Positions 15,204 through 22,252 of a stretch of DNA of 34,279 bases are shown piece after piece. The stretch's first letter is position 1, and each line of letters opens with the position of its first letter. The notes under the pieces were generated by a model, which was given only the letters and a program-made list of their open reading frames with translations, was not told the origin of the DNA and ran no database searches. The translations under genes were made by a program, and so were the position numbers. The stretch is from Elusimicrobiales bacterium (GTDB lineage Bacteria; Elusimicrobiota; Elusimicrobia; Elusimicrobiales; Elusimicrobiaceae), in assembly GCA_041651175.1 (NCBI GenBank), contig JBAZJT010000020.1, positions 1 through 34,279 of the forward strand, given 5' to 3'.

Positions 15204-15362
15204 TTAAAGCGCGGAGGGGGTGGGATTTGGTCACGGGTTCCAAATTTGCCGTCGCAAATTTGGCCCCGCGACCCCGCCTCGCGGCCTCGGCTGCTGCCTC
15301 GGCAGCGCTGCGGCTTTCAAATCCCAGCGCGGGCCAAGCAGTTGGCCCGCTCCCCATCCGCT
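15204..15362 (-). repeat. tRNA-Ser-linked structured repeat, copy B
   Basis: In the sense of its tRNA (minus strand), the repeat begins at 15362 with an inverted copy of the tRNA 3' end split by a 25-base hairpin insert. The hairpin is 15329-15337 with 15342-15350. The 94-base core follows with hairpins corresponding to those of copy A, including 15240-15249 with 15254-15263. It ends in a perfect direct copy of the tRNA 3' end plus flank: the 26 bases at 15204-15229 equal those at 15393-15418. The terminal sequences match tRNA-Ser(CGA), not the GGA gene next to copy A. Confidence 0.75.
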
Positions 15363-15392
15363 AAAACAGAAATCCCGCTTTCGCGGGATTTC
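15363..15392 (-). terminator. Terminator of tRNA-Ser(CGA), copy 1
   Basis: On the minus strand, 15392-15383 pairs with 15378-15369 as a 10-bp stem around a GAAA loop and is followed by TGTTTT. It lies 8 bases after the tRNA. Confidence 0.8.
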
Positions 15393-15400
15393 TTAAAGCG

Positions 15401-15487
15401 CGGAGGGGGTGGGATTTGAACCCACGAGGAGGTTGCCCCCCTACAGGTTTTCGAGACCTGCTGTTTCAACCGCTCACACACCCCTCC
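15401..15487 (-). tRNA. tRNA-Ser (anticodon CGA), copy 1
   Basis: On the minus strand, acceptor GGAGGGG pairs with CCCCTCC, followed by discriminator G. The anticodon loop CTCGAAA carries CGA (reads UCG). There is a long class II variable arm, and the T arm ends GTTCAAATCCCAC. CCA is not encoded. It is identical to the copy at 17382-17468. Confidence 0.95.
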
Positions 15488-15514
15488 ATTATGCACTGCG
15501 AGTGCGCGGTTAAT

Positions 15515-15520
15515 ATTGTA
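15515..15520 (-). promoter_or_regulatory. Candidate -10 box of tRNA-Ser(CGA) copy 1; gap 15488-15641
   Basis: On the minus strand TACAAT (15520-15515) lies 27 bases before the tRNA. The second copy has the related but poorer TGCGATATT and a 7-base shorter spacing, so the copies may differ in strength. The same gap must hold the aldehyde dehydrogenase promoter on the plus strand; TTGCGC and an AT-rich run near 15580-15590 are the only hints. Confidence 0.3.
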
Positions 15521-15641
15521 CCAAAACAGCCGCTTATGTTCTGCCGCGGCGGGGGCACAGCGCTTGCGCGAACTGGCTAAAAATAGTACTTTGAGAAATC
15601 CTGTGGAATACCACAATGCCGGGAGTGCCAAGGGGGGATTT

Positions 15642-17057
15642 ATGAGCGCGGATGATATTTTCCAAAAAGCTAATGTCGCAGCAGCAGTTTTCAGCCAATA
15701 CAGCCAGGAGCAGGTCGACGCAATTGTCCGAGCCGTCTACAAAGCCGGCTTCGACAACAGGGTGCGCCTTGCTAAAATGGCAGTGGAGGAAACCAAGCTG
15801 GGCCGCTGGCAGGACAAGGTCATTAAAAATGTCCTGGCAACCCAAATTGTCTACGAGGATATCAAGGACGACAAAACCGTCGGCATCATATCAGACGACA
15901 AGATAACCGGCATTCTGGAAATCGCGCAGCCTATCGGGCCGATACTGGCAATAACGCCGGTTACAAACCCGACCTCCACGGCAATGTTCAAAATCATAAT
16001 CGCGCTCAAAACACGCAATCCGATAATCATTAGTCCGCACCGCAACGCCGAAAAATGCACCATGGAAGCCGCCCGCGTCTGCTACGAGGCGGCCCTAAGC
16101 GCCGACGCGCCGGAAGACTGCATTCAATGGGTAACCCACACCTCGCGCGAGGAAACGCAAAAGCTGATGTCCCATAAATCGCTTGCGCTGATACTTGCCA
16201 CCGGCGGCAGCGGGCTGGTGCGCGCGGCTTATAGCTCCGGCACGCCCGCCATAGGCGTAGGCTCCGGCAATGTGCCGGTTCTTATAGAAAAATCCGCCGA
16301 TGCGCAATTTGCCGTGTCCCAGATTCTGGCTTCCAAAACTTTTGACAACGGCACCGTTTGCTGCAGCGAGCAGGCCATAGTGGCGGAGCAGGCCATTGCC
16401 GGCGATGTGATAGCCGAATTCAGCAGGCATAAAGCCTATTTTCTTGAGGACGGAGAAATCCCCAAACTGGAAAGAGTGGCATTTGACAGGGAAAAAGGAA
16501 TAATGAATGCCGCCATCATCGGTAAACCGGCGGGAGAGATATTAAAGCTCGCCGGCTTGAATGCTCCGCCGGACACAAGCGTGATTATCGCCAGGCTCAA
16601 AGGTGTCGGGGCAAACCATCCGCTGTCCTCCGAGATTCTGGCGCCGATACTGGCGTTCTACACCGCCCCCTCTTTTGATGACGCGGTCAATCTCTGCATA
16701 GAGATTAATTTTCACGGCGGCATGGGCCACACCGCCAGCATGTACTCAAACGATGAGGAGAAAATAAGAAAATTCGCAAATCTCATGAATGCCGGGCGGA
16801 TACTTATCAACACGCCATCGTCGCAGGGAGGCGTGGGCGGGTTCTATAATACACTGTCCCCGTCCCTGACGCTGGGCTGCGGAACGGGCGGCAAAAACAT
16901 AACCACCGACAATATCACGGCCAGGCATCTCCTGAATATCCAGCGCATCGCGCGCAGGCGTGTGAATGACACGTTCGCAAGTTTTGACCACGCCAAGTAT
17001 TACGACGAAAGCTTCAATGCGGAGAGGCTGGAAAAAGAGTATTGCCGGAACAGATAG
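15642..17057 (+). CDS. CoA-acylating aldehyde dehydrogenase (AdhE N-domain/EutE type)
   Basis: This 471-residue protein resembles the aldehyde dehydrogenase half of AdhE and would interconvert acetyl-CoA and acetaldehyde (or a longer acyl-CoA/aldehyde) with NAD(H). Marks are PIGPILAITPVTNPTS (97-112), the cofactor-loop region TGGSGLVRAAYSSGTPAIG, and FDNGTVCCSEQ (234-244) with catalytic C240. The AdhE-like end GGVGGFYNTLSPSLTLGCG is also present. The ATG 15642 has a strong ribosome site (AGGGGGG, 15631-15637); the upstream in-frame ATG at 15516 lies in the tRNA promoter region. The alcohol dehydrogenase half is absent and no shell-targeting tail is obvious. The gene is alone between two identical tRNA-Ser repeats and has its own terminator. 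A fermentative redox role is likely. Confidence 0.88.
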   Translation: MSADDIFQKANVAAAVFSQYSQEQVDAIVRAVYKAGFDNRVRLAKMAVEETKLGRWQDKVIKNVLATQIVYEDIKDDKTVGIISDDKITGILEIAQPIGPILAITPVTNPTSTAMFKIIIALKTRNPIIISPHRNAEKCTMEAARVCYEAALSADAPEDCIQWVTHTSREETQKLMSHKSLALILATGGSGLVRAAYSSGTPAIGVGSGNVPVLIEKSADAQFAVSQILASKTFDNGTVCCSEQAIVAEQAIAGDVIAEFSRHKAYFLEDGEIPKLERVAFDREKGIMNAAIIGKPAGEILKLAGLNAPPDTSVIIARLKGVGANHPLSSEILAPILAFYTAPSFDDAVNLCIEINFHGGMGHTASMYSNDEEKIRKFANLMNAGRILINTPSSQGGVGGFYNTLSPSLTLGCGTGGKNITTDNITARHLLNIQRIARRRVNDTFASFDHAKYYDESFNAERLEKEYCRNR

Positions 17058-17107
17058 AAAGGCCAAAACAGATTCAGACAAACGGATGGAAGTGGAGCGG
17101 AAAAACC

Positions 17108-17140
17108 AAGGCTTCAGTTGAAAAACTGAAGCCTTGTTCT
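17108..17140 (+). terminator. Terminator of the aldehyde dehydrogenase gene
   Basis: A perfect 12-bp stem (17108-17119 with 17124-17135) closes a GAAA loop and is followed by GTTCT. It is the strongest protein-gene terminator in the window. Confidence 0.8.
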
Positions 17141-17191
17141 GTGTTGGCGATTGTTATGTTTTGCAGAACTTCTGCATGTTTTTGCAAGCTG

Positions 17192-17343
17192 GCGGAGGGG
17201 GTGGGATTTGGTCACGGGTTCCAAATTTGCCGTCGCAAATTTAGCCCCGCGACCCCGCCTCGCGGCCTCGGCTGCTGCCTCGGCAGCGCTGCGGCTTTCA
17301 AATCCCAGCGCGGGCCAAGCAGTTGGCCCGCTCCCCATCCGCT
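17192..17343 (-). repeat. tRNA-Ser-linked structured repeat, copy C
   Basis: This copy is the same as copy B apart from one base in a hairpin stem (A at 17243 gives a C-A mismatch). The direct copy of the tRNA 3' end is 19 bases here (17192-17210), after which the flank differs from copy B. This places the left boundary of the duplicated unit at 17192. Confidence 0.75.
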
Positions 17344-17373
17344 AAAACAGAAATCCCGCTTTCGCGGGATTTC
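17344..17373 (-). terminator. Terminator of tRNA-Ser(CGA), copy 2
   Basis: The sequence is the same as at 15363-15392: a 10-bp stem with a GAAA loop on the minus strand. Confidence 0.8.
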
Positions 17374-17381
17374 TTAAAGCG

Positions 17382-17468
17382 CGGAGGGGGTGGGATTTGA
17401 ACCCACGAGGAGGTTGCCCCCCTACAGGTTTTCGAGACCTGCTGTTTCAACCGCTCACACACCCCTCC
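17382..17468 (-). tRNA. tRNA-Ser (anticodon CGA), copy 2
   Basis: It is identical to the tRNA at 15401-15487, with anticodon CGA, a class II variable arm and no encoded CCA. Two identical copies of a tRNA for one codon are probably the result of recent duplication. Confidence 0.95.
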
Positions 17469-17507
17469 ATTATGCACTGCGAGTGAATATCGCACCAAAA
17501 CGGACGA

Positions 17508-18110
17508 TTATGTTCTGCCGCTGCTTGCGGCTGCGCGGCGCTTGCGGCTGCCTGCGGGGCTGCCACGGCGGATTCTCTGTGCGGCAAGGCTTACCGCTTC
17601 AATCTGCTTGACATATCCGGTGCAGCGGCAGAGATTGCCGTCCAGCGCATGGCGAATCTGCCGCGGCGACGGGTCCGTGTTCTCGTCCAGCAGCGACTTG
17701 GCGGAAAGTATCATGCCGGGTATGCAGAAACCGCATTGCACCGCGCCCGTCTCCGCAAATGCCTGCTGAATCGGATGCGGATTGGATGTGCCGCCAAGCC
17801 CTTCTATTGTGGTGATATCCCTGCCATGCGCGGCGACGGCGGGAAGCAGGCAGGAGAGCATGGGCCTGCCGTCAATTATCACTGTGCAGGAGCCGCATTC
17901 CCCGGTGTCGCAGCCGCGTTTTGCGCCGCGCCAGCCGTTGCGGCGCAGCGCGTCAAGCAGCGTTTCTGAGGGGCGCACGCGCCAGCGGAGGGCCGCTCCG
18001 TTGAGATTTAGGTCTATTTCAAAAATTCCGTCGCGGGTCTTAAGCGTCCGCGCGGGAAGCCGCACGGAAACCGCGCTGTTTGCGCCCATGGGTTTTGCAG
18101 ATTTTTTCAT
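17508..18110 (-). CDS. Molybdenum hydroxylase [2Fe-2S] subunit, second set (FeS-2)
   Basis: The 200-residue protein carries the two [2Fe-2S] centres of the xanthine dehydrogenase/CO dehydrogenase small-subunit family and would pass electrons from the Mo centre to FAD. The plant-ferredoxin-type cluster uses C67, C72, C75 and C87 (GCDTGECGSC). The second uses C126, C129, C161 and C163 (QCGFC, LCRCTGY). It is longer than FeS-1 by an N-terminal extension and an Arg/Ser-rich tail (RIRRGSPAGSRKRRAAASSG). The tail runs into the flank of the tRNA repeat, so the original C-terminus may have been changed there. Its start overlaps the FAD-2 stop by four bases. No Mo subunit follows; tRNA-Ser begins 39 bases downstream. 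Confidence 0.9.
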   Translation of the reverse strand: MKKSAKPMGANSAVSVRLPARTLKTRDGIFEIDLNLNGAALRWRVRPSETLLDALRRNGWRGAKRGCDTGECGSCTVIIDGRPMLSCLLPAVAAHGRDITTIEGLGGTSNPHPIQQAFAETGAVQCGFCIPGMILSAKSLLDENTDPSPRQIRHALDGNLCRCTGYVKQIEAVSLAAQRIRRGSPAGSRKRRAAASSGRT

Positions 18111-18934
18111 AATGCCTCCGTTACGGCGCGGCGGACCAGCTCCGGGATTATCTCTCTTTTGTATTCCGGCGAGCCGTGCGACGGCGTCAGGCCCTCCACT
18201 CCCTCAAGCGACGCGGCGGCGGCCAGCCCGGCTGAGGCTTCCCGCGCGGGCGCGCCTTCCAGCGCGCGCTCCGCGCCGCGCAGCCGCACAACACGCGCCG
18301 TCGCTCCGCCAAGAGCCAGCCGGACAGCGCGGAATTTGCCGCCTTTGACCGAAAAAACCGCCGCCAGCAGCGCGTAGCACTCCCAGGAGGAGGCGGTTTT
18401 GCCGAATTTGACGAATGCGCCGCGCATGTTTTTCGCCGCGGGCGGAATCAGAAATTCAGTGATAAGCGCGCCGCTGCCCAGCGACTGTGCCAGCGGCCTC
18501 TCCGCAAGCGACTGCGCCGGATGCCAGGCCGCCTTGCCTTTGCAAATGACCCGCGCCTTCGCCTCCAGCGCGGCAAACACCGGCGGCAGATGGTTCCACG
18601 GCAGCGGCCTTGCCATATTGCCGCCGGCAGTGGCCATGTTGCGTATAAGCTGGCTGGAAACCTCGTCCGAGGCGCGCGCCATAATTCCGCCCGCCCAGGC
18701 CGCCGCCTTTGATTTTGCGATATCCGAAAATACCGCCGCCGCGCCGATATGCAGGCCGGCTTTGTCCGCCCGGATGTAATCCAGCCCGGCAAGCCGCAGG
18801 CTTACCAGCCGCTCCGTTCCCGGCGGCATGGTTTTGAAGGGCATGGTGCCGCCGGCCAGTATGGCCGTGCTGCGGGAAAGCAATGCTGCGGCGGCTTTTT
18901 CCGATTCCGGCAAATGGTATTGGCTGAACATCAT
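18107..18934 (-). CDS. Molybdenum hydroxylase FAD subunit, second set (FAD-2)
   Basis: This 275-residue protein is of the CoxM/XdhB FAD-binding family, with the flavin-binding GGT (28-30; LAGGTMPFK) and the second flavin loop ATAGGNMARPLPW (101-113), normally TxGGN. It would accept electrons from FeS-2 and reduce NAD+ or another carrier. It begins two bases after the TldE-like gene, with GAGGTGAG acting as ribosome site, and overlaps FeS-2 by four bases. It is clearly diverged from FAD-1 at 22249, so the sets are not a recent duplication. Its catalytic partner is unclear because the operon contains one Mo subunit only. Confidence 0.85.
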   Translation of the reverse strand: MMFSQYHLPESEKAAAALLSRSTAILAGGTMPFKTMPPGTERLVSLRLAGLDYIRADKAGLHIGAAAVFSDIAKSKAAAWAGGIMARASDEVSSQLIRNMATAGGNMARPLPWNHLPPVFAALEAKARVICKGKAAWHPAQSLAERPLAQSLGSGALITEFLIPPAAKNMRGAFVKFGKTASSWECYALLAAVFSVKGGKFRAVRLALGGATARVVRLRGAERALEGAPAREASAGLAAAASLEGVEGLTPSHGSPEYKREIIPELVRRAVTEAL

Positions 18935-18935
18935 C

Positions 18936-20567
18936 TCACCTCGCTTGGAAAAGCGGATTTGGCAGGTAATGGGGCTTGTCGGGCTTGATTTCTGTCTTCT
19001 TAAGCTCCACCTCCTGCACTATCACCGACGGCGCGACTATGGAATACGGCACGCCCTTGTAGTTGTAGTCATAGGCGCCGGCGGTATCCGAGGCTAGCAC
19101 GATATCGCGCAGCGCGCGGGGGGAAAGCTCGGCCAGCTGGAAGCCGTGGACCGGCTCCTCCCGCCCGTCTTTCACATAGACCCTGTAGGCGCAGAAGACG
19201 CCGCGCAAATCGTCCACGCGGCGCAGTATCACGCCGTAATCAAGCTCCAGCTCCCGGCACATCTCAAGAAGGCGCGCTTTCATCCCGCCTGCGGGCGCAC
19301 AGGAGGAGACGCTCACTATCAGATTCCCCGGCACCGCCTCTGCCCAGGAATAGCGGCTTCTGCCGTGGCCGTTGGAGGCGGCGCGCTCCCTGACGGGGGC
19401 GCGGCTGAGCAGCAAATCCGCCAGCTTACCTTTTTTTATAAGCTCCACGCGCTGCGCGGGGACGCCCTCGTCGTCGGCAAGGTAATGCCCGGCCAGAAGC
19501 TGGCCGTTCCATTCCCTAAGCGAGGGATCGTCCGTTACGTTTATGGACGGCGCCGCCACCCGCATCCCCAGCTTTCCGGAAAAAGCGCCGGCTTCGGGGT
19601 CGCGTTCGCGCTCGGTCCACCAGGCGCGCGGCCTTATCAGGCTGTGCGCCAGTGTTTCCTTGAACAGCTCCCCTGCGGCCTCGCCCTCAAACAGGACGGG
19701 GCCTATGTAGGGCGCGGCCGTAGCGGAGCCGGCCAGCGCGGCGGTCTCCGCCGCGAAATTTCCGGCGCGGGCGCGGAAAAAATCCGCCCCCGGCAGCGAG
19801 GCCGCATCGTAATAAAAACTCATCCGCTGCGCGATTTTGAAGCCGTCGGCGGACTGGACCTGGGCCGTAAACTCCACGCTGACGTCGTTTGCGGCGGCGG
19901 AGCGGTAAAACGCGCCCTCGCTGTTGAGATAGCGGCGCAGCCCGTTGTCCCGCGCGATGTTGACCATCGTCTTGTCCAGAGCGGGATATTTGCGGAATTC
20001 GGCGGAGACGGTTCTGGCCAGCTTTTCCAGCTCCGCGCGCCCGCCGGCTGCGGGAGCTTCCGGTTCGGACAGCAGGATACCGGGCGCGGGGGTCAGGTCC
20101 GGCAGCGGGTCGGCTATGTTGCGCTTTTCGCGGAAAGCGCGTTTCTGGTCCAGCTTTTCCAGCGCGGTTTTGTAGTTCAGGTCGGTAAGCTGCCAGAGAT
20201 TATGGCGGGTATTGCCGTAGTTGCAGTCAAGGCTGCTCAGAAACCCCGCGGGCCCCATCTCGTCCGAGGAGCCGTAGAAGTTGGAGTTGTCAAACTCCGG
20301 GCTGCCGGCGCGCACCTCCGCCTGGCCGCGCATCTGCATCACGTCGCGGCTTCTGACAAGCGAGCCCAGGCTGGCCGTTATCTCGCACCCGCGCTCCATA
20401 TGCAGCGCGTAGGAAACGAAATACGGCCCGGGAAAATCGTCCATCCTGAGGCTGGAGAGGGTGCGCGCCATCTCGTCTTTCATGGCGGACATGCACTTGT
20501 CGCCGGCGGGGAACTCCGCCGCGCGGACGGGCAGAACGGCAAGCAGCGCGAGCAATGCGGGTTTCAC
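18936..20567 (-). CDS. Exported TldE-like member of the TldD/PmbA family (degenerate metal motif)
   Basis: The reading frame extends upstream, but the supported start is GTG 20567 in a GTGA overlap with the TldD stop. It gives a signal peptide (VKPALLALLAVLPVRAAEF) and 543 residues. It is co-linear with the neighbouring TldD protein (LNSEG near 214-218, ASNGHGRSRY near the C-terminal third), but HExxxH is replaced by K303-E-T-L-A-H308, so a zinc ligand is missing. In the cytoplasmic TldD/TldE protease one subunit carries the metal site and the other does not. This pair has the same division of labour but both members carry signal peptides. Role in this operon: possibly peptide cleavage or quality control at the envelope; that is inference. 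Confidence 0.8.
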   Translation of the reverse strand: MKPALLALLAVLPVRAAEFPAGDKCMSAMKDEMARTLSSLRMDDFPGPYFVSYALHMERGCEITASLGSLVRSRDVMQMRGQAEVRAGSPEFDNSNFYGSSDEMGPAGFLSSLDCNYGNTRHNLWQLTDLNYKTALEKLDQKRAFREKRNIADPLPDLTPAPGILLSEPEAPAAGGRAELEKLARTVSAEFRKYPALDKTMVNIARDNGLRRYLNSEGAFYRSAAANDVSVEFTAQVQSADGFKIAQRMSFYYDAASLPGADFFRARAGNFAAETAALAGSATAAPYIGPVLFEGEAAGELFKETLAHSLIRPRAWWTERERDPEAGAFSGKLGMRVAAPSINVTDDPSLREWNGQLLAGHYLADDEGVPAQRVELIKKGKLADLLLSRAPVRERAASNGHGRSRYSWAEAVPGNLIVSVSSCAPAGGMKARLLEMCRELELDYGVILRRVDDLRGVFCAYRVYVKDGREEPVHGFQLAELSPRALRDIVLASDTAGAYDYNYKGVPYSIVAPSVIVQEVELKKTEIKPDKPHYLPNPLFQAR

Positions 20568-22252
20568 TGCGCCTCCGCGGAAGGCGGCGGGATAAGAGGC
20601 GGCCTCTCGTGCATTTTGACCACCTTCTGCACCTCCATCTCCGACACCAGAAGGCTGGGCGACACCGCCGAAACCGGCACCCATCCCGATTCGGCTCCGC
20701 AGCTGCCGTTGAATACCGCGGGGTCGTCCGCGGCGGCGGTTATCTTGGTGAAAACGGTAAGCGGCGTGCCTATCAGATCCACGCCGCGCACGGCCTCGTC
20801 CGGGCTGCCGTCGGCGTAGACGCGGTAGACCAGTTTCGGTATCACCGTGAACGCCTGCGCGCCGAACACGCTGGTGTTGGTGTTGCCGCCGGCGATGTCC
20901 TCAAACACCAGGCCGTAGGGCTTGCCGCGGCGCTTAATCTCCTCTATAAGCATTTCGCGCAGCCGGGGATAGGGCACCGCCGCTTTCGCCGAGACTATGG
21001 TGTTGCCCATGCGCGCCACGGCGTCGTATCCCGGCTCGCGGCGGCCGTGTCCGTTGGACTGCGGAAACCCGTTTATAGGCGAGCGGCTCATCAGAAAAGC
21101 GCGCAGCACCCCGTTTTCGGCGATTTCCACGCGGCGGGCGCGGACGCCCTCGTCGTCGTAATCGTACCAGCCGCGCAGGGCCAGGCCGTTGAAACGTTTC
21201 AGAGTCGGGTCGTCGGCCACGGAAATCAGCGGCGACACTATCTCGCCGCCCACCTTGTCGGCGAAGGTCTTGCCGGAAAATTCGTCCTTCTGGCGCTGCC
21301 CTTCCACCCGGTGTCCGAAAATCTCGTGGAAAAACACGGCGGCGGCGCGGTTTCTGAGTATGGCGGGCCCCGAATACGGCTCCGCGACCGGCGCGTCCAA
21401 CAGGGCCTTGAGCTCCGCGGCGGAGGCCGCTATGTCTGCGATAACGCGCGCTTCGGAGGGGAAATCCTGTTCGGAGAGGCCCTCGTAGCTTTTGTATCGC
21501 TCCAGCTCCATCCCGTCGTCGGTGCGGCTGCCGAGGCGGTAGCCCAGCGTGATGTAGACATTGCCCGATGCGATGCGCGAGCCTTCGCTGTTGACATAAT
21601 ACCTGTTCTGCGCCGAGACGGAAAAATTCACATCCGTGGAGTAAATGAACGGATACCTGCGCATCTCGCGGGACAGGCGCTCCAGCCGCGCGCGCCACTG
21701 CGGTCTGTCCAATTTCGGGAACTCAACCTCGCGGAAGGATTTTTCCGGCTTCTCCTGCGAGAAATCGGGCGAGCCGTCCTCCTCGTCGGCGGTTACGGCG
21801 TGGTTGGTTTTCACCTTGGTGTATTTTTCCTGGGCTTTCTTGAACTCCTCCTCCGTCTGGCGCCAGAGGGAGGCGCGCAGCGCGGTTTCATCATCCTCCA
21901 GGGGCGCCAGGAAATGCCTGCCCTCGTCGCCGTGGTCGCCGCTCATGGCGGCCGCACCCTTGACCTGATGAGTATTATCCAGCTCCGGCGAGCCGACGCG
22001 CGCGTCTATGTCCAGATACCGCTCGTGCGACATGTCGTCCTGGTTTATGCCGCCCAGCTCGGCGGAAAGGGACCAGCGCCGGTCGTCGGTCATCTGATAG
22101 GAAAGGAAATACAGCGGCGCATCCTCCGCCTTGCCGTAGGCGGAAAGAGAGCGGTCCAGCTCCTTTGACATGGCATTGAGAATGTCGCCGCCGCACAATG
22201 CGGGCCGGGCCGGCAGTGCCAGCAGGACGGCGCAAAGCAGTTGTTTCATCAC
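20564..22252 (-). CDS. Exported TldD-family metalloprotease (HEIFGH)
   Basis: The 562-residue product starts with a signal peptide (MMKQLLCAVLLALPARPALC; the Cys at 20 could even be a lipidation site, though no full lipobox is seen). The zinc motif H309-E-I-F-G-H314 lies in AAAVFFHEIFGHRVEG, as in active TldD. The C-terminal half has GFPQSNGHGRREPG and GGNTNTSVFG, where TldD closes its active-site tunnel. Classical TldD is cytoplasmic and about 480 residues; this version is longer and exported. TldD/TldE degrade unfolded peptides and mature some ribosomal peptides. It overlaps FAD-1 by four bases and the TldE-like gene by four, so it is an integral part of the Mo operon. No link between the families is established. 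Confidence 0.85.
   Translation of the reverse strand: MMKQLLCAVLLALPARPALCGGDILNAMSKELDRSLSAYGKAEDAPLYFLSYQMTDDRRWSLSAELGGINQDDMSHERYLDIDARVGSPELDNTHQVKGAAAMSGDHGDEGRHFLAPLEDDETALRASLWRQTEEEFKKAQEKYTKVKTNHAVTADEEDGSPDFSQEKPEKSFREVEFPKLDRPQWRARLERLSREMRRYPFIYSTDVNFSVSAQNRYYVNSEGSRIASGNVYITLGYRLGSRTDDGMELERYKSYEGLSEQDFPSEARVIADIAASAAELKALLDAPVAEPYSGPAILRNRAAAVFFHEIFGHRVEGQRQKDEFSGKTFADKVGGEIVSPLISVADDPTLKRFNGLALRGWYDYDDEGVRARRVEIAENGVLRAFLMSRSPINGFPQSNGHGRREPGYDAVARMGNTIVSAKAAVPYPRLREMLIEEIKRRGKPYGLVFEDIAGGNTNTSVFGAQAFTVIPKLVYRVYADGSPDEAVRGVDLIGTPLTVFTKITAAADDPAVFNGSCGAESGWVPVSAVSPSLLVSEMEVQKVVKMHERPPLIPPPSAEAQ

Larger units (their letters stand above)
15211..15504 (-). repeat. 294-bp direct repeat, left copy (tRNA-Ser plus linked repeat)
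   Basis: This segment equals 17192-17485 except for one difference (G at 15262, A at 17243). It covers repeat copy B, the terminator, the tRNA and 17 bases upstream. Weaker similarity continues upstream through the tRNA promoter region to about 15550. The two copies lie in the same orientation on either side of the aldehyde dehydrogenase gene, 1981 bases apart. Confidence 0.9.
17192..17485 (-). repeat. 294-bp direct repeat, right copy
   Basis: Partner of 15211-15504 with one mismatch. Its upstream flank (17486-17525) contains the last codons of the FeS-2 gene, and a similar but diverged stretch flanks the left copy, including the same GRT-stop reading. Confidence 0.9.

Noticed and set aside
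14903..17343. CRISPR array as an explanation of the repeats
   Set aside because: There are three long copies attached to tRNAs, not short regular repeats with spacers, and no cas gene.
17298..17498. Open frame across tRNA-Ser(CGA), also present in the left copy
   Set aside because: The reading frame is simply the tRNA, terminator and repeat; identity of both copies is due to duplication.
19146..22168. Plus-strand frames of over 500 codons opposite the TldD pair
   Set aside because: They are low-information His/Arg/Gly-rich products antisense to proteins with signal peptides and the HExxxH motif.
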